Assembly: GCA_017551405.1 (NCBI GenBank)
Contig: JAFZLP010000133.1
Location: 1 to 8,712 of the forward strand
Length of the DNA: 8,712 nucleotides
Direction of reading: 5' to 3'
From: Bacteroidales bacterium
GTDB taxonomy: Bacteria > Bacteroidota > Bacteroidia > Bacteroidales > UBA932
Every line of letters starts with the position of its first letter. Positions within the stretch are counted from its first letter, which is position 1. The position numbers were made by a program, and so were the translations under genes. Shown here in pieces: positions 1 through 5,778 of the stretch. The notes beneath the pieces were generated by a model. That model had not been told where the DNA came from. It saw nothing but the letters and a program-made list of their open reading frames with translations, and did no database searches.

Positions 1-279
1 AACGCTTCAAACGCAAAAGAGCCAGCGAAGAAGAATGCTTCAGCTGAGAAGGCCAATCGCCAGGGCGAAAGGCGCCGGCTGCATAACCGTTATTATGCAA
101 AGACAACCCGTAATGCTATACGTGCGATCCGCACCACAACTGACAAGGCCGCCGCACAGGCCGATGCACCCAAGGTCTACGCAATGATCGACAAACTCGC
201 GAAGATCGGTGTCATCCACAAGAACAAGGCTAACAACCTCAAGAGCGGTATTCAGTTGTACATCAACAAATTGTCGTAA
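1..279 (+). CDS. rpsT: 30S ribosomal protein S20 (5' end outside window)
   Basis: Frame 1 is open from the first base to TAA at 277-279 and gives the C-terminal 92 residues of S20, the small-subunit protein that binds the 5' domain of 16S rRNA early in assembly. Family hallmarks are the [25 protein letters not shown] basic stretch (broken here after the first 20 residues: [20 protein letters not shown]), then [13 protein letters not shown] and the near-invariant [11 protein letters not shown]. No ATG, GTG or TTG occurs in frame near the left edge, so the start lies upstream. The 13 or so visible residues before the S20 core are rich in Ala, Lys and Asn and do not show the usual MANHKS start, so the N terminus looks longer than normal. 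A hairpin and tRNA-Pro follow. Identification is firm; the N-terminal boundary is unknown. Confidence 0.95.
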   Translation, partial: NASNAKEPAKKNASAEKANRQGERRRLHNRYYAKTTRNAIRAIRTTTDKAAAQADAPKVYAMIDKLAKIGVIHKNKANNLKSGIQLYINKLS

Positions 280-289
280 AAATAGAGGG

Positions 290-315
290 CGCGGGTTTCG
301 GCCCGCGTTTCTTTT
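290..315 (+). terminator. Hairpin with T-rich tail after rpsT
   Basis: CGCGGG (290-295) pairs with CCCGCG (302-307) around the six-base loop TTTCGG. The tail is TTTCTTTT (308-315). The shape is that of an intrinsic terminator for rpsT. The tail runs straight into the first base of tRNA-Pro at 316, so the hairpin may also act as a partial terminator or a processing landmark in a joint rpsT-tRNA transcript. Confidence 0.75.
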
Positions 316-388
316 CGGGATGTAGCGCAGTTGGTAGCGCACTACGTTCGGGACGTAGGGGTCGGCTGTTCGAGTCAGCTCATCCCGA
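316..388 (+). tRNA. tRNA-Pro (anticodon CGG)
   Basis: The full cloverleaf can be drawn. The acceptor stem is CGGGATG (316-322) with CATCCCG (381-387), discriminator A388. The D stem is GCGC (325-328) with GCGC (337-340) around AGTTGGTA. The anticodon stem is CTACG (342-346) with CGTAG (354-358), loop TTCGGGA, anticodon CGG at 349-351 followed by G. The T stem is GGCTG (364-368) with CAGCT (376-380), with one G-T pair, loop TTCGAGT. The C1-G72 pair and A73 are the usual bacterial proline identity features. CCA is not encoded (ACA follows 387), so the CCA end must be added enzymatically. No room is left for a private promoter between the rpsT hairpin and the tRNA. Confidence 0.97.
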
Positions 389-429
389 CACAAAAGAGAG
401 GGTGACTCAAAGTCATCCTCTCTTTTGTG
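389..429. terminator. Long terminator hairpin after tRNA-Pro
   Basis: Bases 389-407 pair with 411-429 in a 19-bp stem that has a single G-T pair (402/416) and a three-base loop CAA (408-410). The outer part is A-rich on the left arm (AAAAGAGAGG) and T-rich on the right arm (CCTCTCTTTT), the A-tract/T-tract layout of an intrinsic terminator that works in either direction. It begins at the base after the tRNA discriminator, so it probably sets the primary 3' end of the tRNA transcript. Confidence 0.85.
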
Positions 430-456
430 CCCGGAGCAGATGTAAAAAATACTTAC

Positions 457-464
457 TATATTTG
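457..464 (+). promoter_or_regulatory. Candidate -7 box for the porin gene
   Basis: TATATTTG fits the Bacteroidota -7 consensus TAnnTTTG and lies 39 bases before the porin ATG in AT-rich DNA. No TTTG occurs about 19 bases upstream: the nearest upstream TTTG (424-427) is 29 bases away and inside the tRNA terminator. Only the -7 half is therefore well supported. Transcription would start near 470, leaving a leader of about 34 bases. Confidence 0.5.
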
Positions 465-503
465 TAGTAATACAGTATAAAACTTTTTACCAATTATACT
501 TCT

Positions 504-1544
504 ATGAAGAAACTATTTGCGATTGCGGCTTCCATCGCGCTGTGCATCAGCGCCTTTGCCCAGGAAGCGACCAAAGCCGATTACGGTTACAAGCAGACCG
601 GCTTTATGAGCACGCCCAAAGTGGGTGCCTATATTATAGGCTCCTATAAGTACAGCGACAAGGAAGGCGCCAACGGCGGCCCAGGATTTGGCCTCAGGCT
701 CATCCGCGCCTATGTCGACGGCAGCATCTTCGGCGAATTCAACTATCGCGTGCAGTTCCAGGCCGGCGGCGGAACTCCCCATGTGAAGGACTACTTCATC
801 GAGTGGGCCAGGTTCAAGGAATTCTCCGTCAAGATGGGTCAGTTCAAGAGGGCGTTCACCTTCGAGAATCCCATGAACCCCTGGGACGTGGGTGTGGGCG
901 ATTTCTCGCTGCTCGTCCAGAAGTTCGCCGGCATGGGCGACCGTCTCGGTGAAGCCAACATGGGCGGACGCGACCAGGGTATCCAGGTTCAGGGCGACCT
1001 CTTCCCCATCGGAAAAGACCAGCATCGCCTGGTGCACTATCAGCTCGGCCTTTACAACGGCCAGGGCATCAATGCGGTCGATGCCAACAAGAACAAAGAC
1101 CTCATCGGAACCATTCAGTTCCAACCCATCAAGGGCCTCTATGTGGGCGCATTCGGATGGAAGGGCACCTGGACCAACGGTTCCGGAACCGAGCTCAAGC
1201 GCGAGCGCGTGAGCGCCGGCCTGAAGTACGACGTGAACAACTGGACCCTCCGCGCCGAGTATGCAACCGCAATCGGCGGTGAAAAGGCTGAGAGCGGCGC
1301 TTCCGACGCCCTCTACGTAACTGCCGGCATTCCCGTCGCCGACTGGCTCAAGGTTTATGTGAAGTGGGATGAGTTCCGCGTGGACGGCACTTCCGCCAAG
1401 AGCCACGACATGTATTCCGCAGCAGCCAACTTCCGCCTGCACAAGAATCTCAACTTCCAGCTGGAGTACCGCCACCACAACGACCGCGTCCTCTCCAGCC
1501 CGAACTACAACGAGATCTGGCTCCAGACCTACATCCGCTGGTAA
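504..1544 (+). CDS. OprO/OprP-type outer-membrane porin
   Basis: The 346-residue product has a clear signal peptide: MKK, a hydrophobic core to about residue 16, and cleavage expected after Ala19 (AFA|Q). The mature protein is an amphipathic beta barrel with many alternating aromatic and polar strands. It ends in IRW, a C-terminal aromatic residue of the kind recognised by the BAM complex. The pattern 'RAYVDG..FGEFNYRVQFQ', the 'DYFIEWARFKEFSVKMGQFKR' region (quoted only in part as DYFIEWARFKEFSVKMGQF) and the FxLEYR.. strand with a final 'NEIWLQTYIRW' match the Porin_O_P family (phosphate-selective porins O and P). It is shorter than pseudomonad OprP, as Bacteroidota members often are. The substrate cannot be read from sequence; phosphate selectivity should not be assumed. 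No Shine-Dalgarno is visible; the ATG is chosen because it begins the signal peptide. It is monocistronic, convergent with the transporter gene. Confidence 0.88.
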   Translation: MKKLFAIAASIALCISAFAQEATKADYGYKQTGFMSTPKVGAYIIGSYKYSDKEGANGGPGFGLRLIRAYVDGSIFGEFNYRVQFQAGGGTPHVKDYFIEWARFKEFSVKMGQFKRAFTFENPMNPWDVGVGDFSLLVQKFAGMGDRLGEANMGGRDQGIQVQGDLFPIGKDQHRLVHYQLGLYNGQGINAVDANKNKDLIGTIQFQPIKGLYVGAFGWKGTWTNGSGTELKRERVSAGLKYDVNNWTLRAEYATAIGGEKAESGASDALYVTAGIPVADWLKVYVKWDEFRVDGTSAKSHDMYSAAANFRLHKNLNFQLEYRHHNDRVLSSPNYNEIWLQTYIRW

Positions 1545-1591
1545 ACGGTGTGTCTTTTCATTGGCGCAGCTGTTTAATAATCAGCAGATTA

Positions 1592-1630
1592 AATGAATTA
1601 ACCTCGGAGATTCTCCGAGGTTAATTCGTT
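1592..1630. terminator. Bidirectional terminator between convergent genes
   Basis: A near-perfect inverted repeat: 1595-1609 pairs with 1613-1627 without mismatch around the loop ATT, extended by T-G, A-T and A-T pairs out to 1592/1630. The core is CCTCGGAG/CTCCGAGG, flanked by AATTAA on one arm and TTAATT on the other. It lies 47 bases after the porin stop and directly beyond the folded element that follows the transporter on the other strand, so it can end transcripts from both sides. Confidence 0.85.
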
Positions 1631-1635
1631 AATAC

Positions 1636-1846
1636 TGCAGGCCAGGTAGGGGCGGCTCGACTTGCGAAGGGAAGCCGGTGCATGCAGCCCGAAAGGGGCA
1701 AAAGCGCCGGTCCTCTGGAATGCGAGGACTGTTTGAGGCCGTTGGATGCGCAGCAACCAAGAGGCCGAGTTCCGCAGCATAGGAGCATTTTGCCCCCGGA
1801 GGGCAGGCTTCCCGAGTTCGAGAGCCGACCCTGCCGGGCACCTGCA
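1636..1846. other. Folded non-coding element after the transporter gene
   Basis: This GC-rich stretch fills the space between the transporter stop codon and the shared terminator. It has no convincing reading frame but folds on itself: 1636-1641 pairs with 1841-1846, 1645-1651 with 1829-1835 (one G-T), 1653-1658 with 1822-1827, 1669-1676 with 1806-1813, 1687-1690 with 1801-1804, and 1695-1703 with 1788-1796. Inside, 1710-1715 pairs with 1724-1729, and 1737-1744 with 1754-1757 plus 1763-1766. That is about 55 pairs in 211 bases. It could be a structured 3' UTR or small RNA from the transporter transcript, or a palindromic interspersed repeat. Which strand acts, and whether it is copied elsewhere in the genome, cannot be told from this window. 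Confidence 0.7.
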
Positions 1847-1848
1847 TC

Positions 1849-3294
1849 TTAGAACGGGAAGATCTTGGTGAGCCAGAAGAATCCGAAGATAAAACCGACC
1901 ACGCCGATGATAATACCCACCTTCGACATGTCCTTGGTTTCCACAAGCCCGGTGGAAGATGCGATAGCATTCGGAGGAGTGGAAATCGGGAAGCACATTG
2001 CGATGGATGCGCAGACCGCGATGAAGGTGATCATTGCCTTGGTTCCGCCAAGGGCGACGAAAGCGGCATTGTTGGCCGCAGCCGGATCCGCCATGCCTTC
2101 AGCCACCACGATAAGGATGGGGATGAGCAGGGCCGCCGTAGCGGAGTTGCTGATGAAGTTCGAAAGGAAGTAGCACACCAGGCCGGCGATTATGAGCACC
2201 AGCACGACGCTCATGCTTCCGAACGGAATGGCCTCGATGAGAACCTTGGCCAGACCGGTGCCCTGAAGGGCGGTGCCGAGGGCGAAACCTCCCGCCACCA
2301 ACCACAGCACGCTCCAGTTGATCTTCTTGATGTCTTCCTTGTCGAAGATGCCGAGCATCGTGAGGACTGCGAGCGGCACGAGGGCCACTACGTTGGAGTT
2401 CACCTTATGGATCTGCTCGGTCATCCAGAGGAGGATGGTTCCGAGGAAAACGATCCAGACGGTATAGTATTTCCAGTCTTTCTTCCTGGTGTTCTCGGGG
2501 ATTTCGAGCACGACCTCCTTGGCCTTGAAGGGGAAGAAAAGCTGCAGGAGCACCCATGCGAACGCAATCATGATGATCACGTAGGGAACCATGTGCAGCA
2601 TCCAGGTACCGAAGCTGATGTCGGCGCCGGCCTCTGCCAGGAACTTCACCGCAGTGGCGTTCGGCGGGGTGCCGATGGGCGTGCCGATACCGCCGATGTT
2701 CGCGGCGACGGGAATTGCCAGGGCCAGGCCCACGCGGCCGCGGTCGTCCTTGGGAAGGACGGAGAGCACGGGAGCGAGGAACGCAAGCATCATGGCGGCG
2801 GTCGCGGTATTGCTCATGAACATCGAGAAGATGCTGATGACGATGAGGAAGCCCAGCAGCACTGCGCGCGGCTTCTTGCCGAAGGGCGCCAGGAGGACGC
2901 GGGCCAGGGTGACGTCAAGGCCGTATTTCTCGGCCACGATGGCAAGCACGAAGCCGCCGAGGAAGAGCATCACCACGGGGTCGGCGAAGGAGGCCATGAG
3001 GTCTTTGTAGTTCACCAGCTTGCCGGCTTCGGGAGTGCAGAGGAAGCCGAGACCCTTGTTGGACACCATGAGCAGCGCCATCACGATTACCAGCAGGGAC
3101 GTGGTCCAGTTGGGGATGATCTCGAAGATCCACATGAGGGCTGCAAAAACGAAGAGGGCGATTACCCTCTGCTGGGTGGCCGTGAGCGCCGCGATTCCGA
3201 AGAAGGAAGTGGGCACGGCCAGAATGAACACTGTGATGATCAGCACGAGAGGCAGGAGCACACAGAGTTTTACGTTGAATTTACGGTTTTCCAT
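1849..3294 (-). CDS. DASS/SLC13-family dicarboxylate transporter
   Basis: The 481-residue inner-membrane protein belongs to the divalent anion:Na+ symporter family (SLC13, VcINDY and CitT relatives), which carries C4-dicarboxylates, citrate or sulfate. Both family signature hairpins are present: SNTATAA at 161-167 and SNSATAA at 382-388. Each is followed by the second half-repeat motif, GTPPNATAV (208-216) and STPPNAIAS (438-446), so the inverted-repeat architecture is complete. Hydrophobic segments span the length, beginning at about 10-28. An ATG 66 bases upstream (3360) would add 22 residues, but that stretch overlaps a hairpin and a candidate promoter; the start at 3294 begins the typical N terminus and is preferred. 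Substrate is inferred only from family and from the 2-oxoglutarate genes upstream; succinate, fumarate or malate fit best. The direction of transport (uptake or efflux/exchange) is open. Confidence 0.9.
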   Translation of the reverse strand: MENRKFNVKLCVLLPLVLIITVFILAVPTSFFGIAALTATQQRVIALFVFAALMWIFEIIPNWTTSLLVIVMALLMVSNKGLGFLCTPEAGKLVNYKDLMASFADPVVMLFLGGFVLAIVAEKYGLDVTLARVLLAPFGKKPRAVLLGFLIVISIFSMFMSNTATAAMMLAFLAPVLSVLPKDDRGRVGLALAIPVAANIGGIGTPIGTPPNATAVKFLAEAGADISFGTWMLHMVPYVIIMIAFAWVLLQLFFPFKAKEVVLEIPENTRKKDWKYYTVWIVFLGTILLWMTEQIHKVNSNVVALVPLAVLTMLGIFDKEDIKKINWSVLWLVAGGFALGTALQGTGLAKVLIEAIPFGSMSVVLVLIIAGLVCYFLSNFISNSATAALLIPILIVVAEGMADPAAANNAAFVALGGTKAMITFIAVCASIAMCFPISTPPNAIASSTGLVETKDMSKVGIIIGVVGFIFGFFWLTKIFPF

Positions 3295-3313
3295 ATTGTA
3301 GTTTTGTAACGTA

Positions 3314-3347
3314 CAAAAAAACAGCCGCCTTCCTTGGAAGGCGACTG
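3314..3347 (-). terminator. Hairpin with U-tract after gdhA
   Basis: On the minus strand, 3347-3336 pairs with 3333-3322 with one mismatch (3325/3344), core CGCCTTCC/GGAAGGCG, then a run of seven to eight Ts (3321-3314 read in reverse). It lies 31 bases after the gdhA stop and would end that transcript. It also falls just downstream of the TAACTTTG box assigned to the transporter, so it could instead lie in that gene's leader. Confidence 0.78.
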
Positions 3348-3355
3348 CAAAGTTA
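3348..3355 (-). promoter_or_regulatory. Candidate -7 box for the transporter gene
   Basis: Read on the minus strand the bases are TAACTTTG, a match to TAnnTTTG. Transcription would start near 3341, inside the hairpin, giving a leader of about 47 bases before the ATG at 3294. A small perfect inverted repeat, GTCAAT-AAA-ATTGAC (3356-3370), abuts it upstream and could be an operator. No clear -33 TTTG was found at the expected spacing. Confidence 0.45.
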
Positions 3356-3378
3356 GTCAATAAAATTGACTTTAGGAA

Positions 3379-4722
3379 TTAAATGATACCCTGTTCGAGC
3401 ATAGCCTGGGCGACCTTCATGAAGCCGGCGATGTTCGCGCCCTTCACGTAGTCGACATGGCCGTCTGCCTGGGTGCCGAACTTGACGCACTGCTCATGGA
3501 TTGCGGACATGATGTTGTGCAGGTTGCGGTCGACCTCGTCGGCGGTCCAGCTGATGTGCTCTGCGTTCTGGGTCATTTCGAGACCGGAGGTGGCTACGCC
3601 GCCTGCGTTGACAGCCTTGCCGGGAGCGAAGAGCATGCCGTTATGCTGCATCCAGTGGATGGCGTCGGCCTGGCAGCCCATGTTGGAAATCTCGAAGACA
3701 GCCCAGCAGCCGTTCTTCTTGAGTTCTTCGGCGTCGGCCTTGCTGAGCTCGTTCTGGAATGCGGAGGGGAATGCGATGTCTACGGGAACGCACCAGCTCT
3801 TCTTGCCGGGAGTGAACACGGCCTTGCCGGGGAACTTCGTAGCCATATCCTCAACCTTGTTGCGGTTGGAGGAACGCATGTCGAGCATGTAGTCGATCAT
3901 CTCGTCGGTGATGCCGTCCTTGATTTCACAGACGCCGTCGGGGCCGCTGATGGCAACGACCTTTGCACCGAGCTGCTTTGCCTTCTTGGCGGCGCCCCAT
4001 GCCACGTTACCGAAGCCGGAGAGGGAGACCTTCTTGCCTTCGAGGCTCTTGCCGATCTTCTTGAGGGCAAGGTCAGCGAAATAGAGTGCACCGTAACCGG
4101 TGGCCTCGGGACGAAGGATGGAACCGCCCCAGGTCATGCCCTTGCCGGTGAGAACGCCGGTGTTGTACTGGCGGGCAAGCTTGCGGTACATACCGTCGAG
4201 GAAGCCGATTTCGCGGCCGCCGACACCTACGTCGCCAGCGGGAACGTCCTCATCGGGACCGATGCAGCGCCAGAGCTCGAGCATGAAGGCCTGGCAGAAA
4301 CGCATGATTTCGGCGTCGCTCTTTCCAACCGGGTCGAAGTCGGAGCCGCCCTTGCCGCCACCCATCGGGAGAGTGGTGAGAGCGTTCTTGAAGGTCTGCT
4401 CGAAGCCGAGGAACTTGAGCATGGAAGGCGTAACTGCCTTGTGGAAGCGGAGACCGCCCTTGTAGGGGCCGATGGCGCTGTTGAACTGGACGCGATATGC
4501 CAGGTTGGTCTGGATCTCGCCCTTATCATCTACCCAGGTCACGCGGAAGGTGTAGATGCGCTCGGGTTCCACCATGCGCTCAATGATCTTGGCCTTCTCG
4601 AACTCGGGATGCTGATTGTAAACTTCTTCGATGCTTTCGAGCACTTCCTGCACTGCCTGAAGATACTCGCTTTCTCCAGGATGCTTTGCCTGGAGTTTTG
4701 CCATGATTTCGCTTGATTTCAT
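3379..4722 (-). CDS. gdhA: Glutamate dehydrogenase, hexameric NADP type
   Basis: The 447-residue product has the usual length of the bacterial hexameric enzyme and catalyses 2-oxoglutarate + NH4+ + NAD(P)H to glutamate. The catalytic domain shows GPYKGGLRFH (85-94), QTFKNAL (109-115), PMGGGKGGSDFDP (119-131) with the catalytic lysine at 124, and PAGDVGVGGREIG (161-173) with Asp164. The Rossmann domain follows, with LSGFGNVAWGAA (234-245) and the turn ISGPDG (258-263). Length and overall sequence resemble the NADP-dependent biosynthetic class, but coenzyme choice is an inference. It lies 33 bases after korB with no promoter-like sequence between, so co-transcription is likely, and it ends at a hairpin terminator. 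It would consume the 2-oxoglutarate made by the KorAB enzyme just upstream. No Shine-Dalgarno is visible before its ATG. Confidence 0.96.
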   Translation of the reverse strand: MKSSEIMAKLQAKHPGESEYLQAVQEVLESIEEVYNQHPEFEKAKIIERMVEPERIYTFRVTWVDDKGEIQTNLAYRVQFNSAIGPYKGGLRFHKAVTPSMLKFLGFEQTFKNALTTLPMGGGKGGSDFDPVGKSDAEIMRFCQAFMLELWRCIGPDEDVPAGDVGVGGREIGFLDGMYRKLARQYNTGVLTGKGMTWGGSILRPEATGYGALYFADLALKKIGKSLEGKKVSLSGFGNVAWGAAKKAKQLGAKVVAISGPDGVCEIKDGITDEMIDYMLDMRSSNRNKVEDMATKFPGKAVFTPGKKSWCVPVDIAFPSAFQNELSKADAEELKKNGCWAVFEISNMGCQADAIHWMQHNGMLFAPGKAVNAGGVATSGLEMTQNAEHISWTADEVDRNLHNIMSAIHEQCVKFGTQADGHVDYVKGANIAGFMKVAQAMLEQGII

Positions 4723-4755
4723 AATGTTAATATTAGTGGTTGATTAATGAATACT

Positions 4756-5775
4756 CTATTTTACCTCCCATGTGCTTCCGCTGTGGAGGAGCTGGTCCAT
4801 GTTGCGGATCTTCGCCTTTGCGGTGACTTCCTTGACCTGGTCGCGAACGCCGTCGTCGTAGGTGATGTCCTTGACGTCGCGGATCACGCCCAGGGCGACC
4901 GGATAGTCCGGGCCCTTCATGTCTGCGAGCGCCATGTGCAGGCCCACATAGTTGGTGTGGGCGTCGTGCACGAGGATGTCGTCCTCGGTGATGCCGTTCT
5001 CGCCGATCTTCACGACGCGGAGTTCCCTGCCGTCGTAGACAAGGCCCTTGTCGCGGTCTTTGCCGAAGATCATCTTCTCGCCGTGGCGCAGCACGATGGT
5101 ATGGTCTGCCTTGACGGCCGGATCGGACAGGCTCTTGTGGGCGCCGTCGTTGAAAATCACGCAGTTGGTGAGCATCTCCATAACAGAGCAGCCGTCATGC
5201 ATGGCGGCGGACGTCATGATTTCTTCGTTCAGCTTCAGCTCCACGTCGAGGCTGCGGGCGAAGAAGGTGCCCTTGGCGCCGAGCACGAGCGAACCCGGAT
5301 TGAACGGGTGCTCCACGGTGCCGTATGGGCTGGTCTTGGTGACGGCCCCGAACTTGGAGGTGGGAGAATACTGCCCCTTGGTGAGGCCGTAAATCTGGTT
5401 GTTGAAGAGGATTATGTTGATGTCGATGTTCCTGCGGATGGCATGGATGAAGTGGTTGCCGCCGATTGCGAGGGCATCGCCGTCGCCGCAGGCCTGCCAA
5501 ACGGTAAGCCAGGGGTTCGCCACCTTTATGCCGGTGGAGATGGCGGTGGCCCTTCCGTGGATGGAATGGAACCCGAAGGTGTCCATATAGTAAGGAAGAC
5601 GGGAGGAGCAGCCGATGCCGCTGACCACCACGTAACGCTCCTTCTCATAACCGCAGGCCGCGCTCACCTGGGGAAGGGCCCTCTGGAGAGCCGCAAGGAC
5701 GGCGTGATCGCCGCAACCCGGACACCAGCGCACTTCCTGGTCGGACTTGAAATCTTTGAATGAAAGTGTTGCCAT
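4756..5775 (-). CDS. korB: 2-oxoglutarate:ferredoxin oxidoreductase, beta subunit
   Basis: This 339-residue subunit binds thiamine diphosphate and one [4Fe-4S] cluster in a two-subunit 2-oxoacid:ferredoxin oxidoreductase. Visible motifs are CPGCG (18-22), GIGCSS (53-58), and the thiamine-diphosphate motif from GDGDALAIGGNH (97-108) to NN (125-126), followed by QIYGLTKGQYSPTS. Cys18, Cys21, Cys56 and probably Cys205 (TNC) would hold the cluster. There is no extra ferredoxin domain, which separates it from the large single-chain pyruvate enzymes. The start at 5775 lies 3 bases after the korA stop and has a good Shine-Dalgarno, so translation is probably coupled. 2-Oxoglutarate is the preferred substrate by family resemblance and the gdhA neighbour; a branched or other 2-oxoacid cannot be excluded. 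Confidence 0.93.
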   Translation of the reverse strand: MATLSFKDFKSDQEVRWCPGCGDHAVLAALQRALPQVSAACGYEKERYVVVSGIGCSSRLPYYMDTFGFHSIHGRATAISTGIKVANPWLTVWQACGDGDALAIGGNHFIHAIRRNIDINIILFNNQIYGLTKGQYSPTSKFGAVTKTSPYGTVEHPFNPGSLVLGAKGTFFARSLDVELKLNEEIMTSAAMHDGCSVMEMLTNCVIFNDGAHKSLSDPAVKADHTIVLRHGEKMIFGKDRDKGLVYDGRELRVVKIGENGITEDDILVHDAHTNYVGLHMALADMKGPDYPVALGVIRDVKDITYDDGVRDQVKEVTAKAKIRNMDQLLHSGSTWEVK

Positions 5776-5778
5776 AGT

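Noticed and set aside
316..388. tRNA-Pro as an attachment site for an integrated element
   Set aside because: No integrase gene, no repeat of the tRNA 3' end elsewhere in the window, and the flanking genes are core genes.
513..1478. A 321-residue open frame on the minus strand opposite the porin
   Set aside because: Composition is that of the porin's reverse complement, with no recognisable domain; the porin has a signal peptide and a C-terminal aromatic residue.
1598..1996. Two overlapping minus-strand frames (132 and 113 residues) across the folded element
   Set aside because: Both start inside the transporter gene in the wrong frame, and their Arg/Pro/Ser/Ala-rich content reflects GC-rich palindromic DNA. 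The base-pairing explains the sequence better than a protein does.
2407..3309. A 300-residue His/Glu/Gly-rich open frame on the plus strand opposite the transporter
   Set aside because: The odd composition comes from reading membrane-segment codons backwards. No homology signal is recognised and no start signal is visible.
3295..3360. An N-terminal extension of the transporter by 22 residues from an ATG at 3360
   Set aside because: The added residues lie over a terminator-like hairpin and a candidate -7 box, and they do not resemble a DASS N terminus.
3457..4716. A 419-residue open frame on the plus strand opposite gdhA
   Set aside because: It mirrors gdhA codon by codon, is Leu/Val/Gly/Glu/Ala-rich with no family motif, and gdhA is unmistakable. 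It is a GC-rich antisense shadow.
4747..5763. A 338-residue open frame on the plus strand opposite korB
   Set aside because: It is an antisense shadow; korB carries all the thiamine-diphosphate and cluster motifs.
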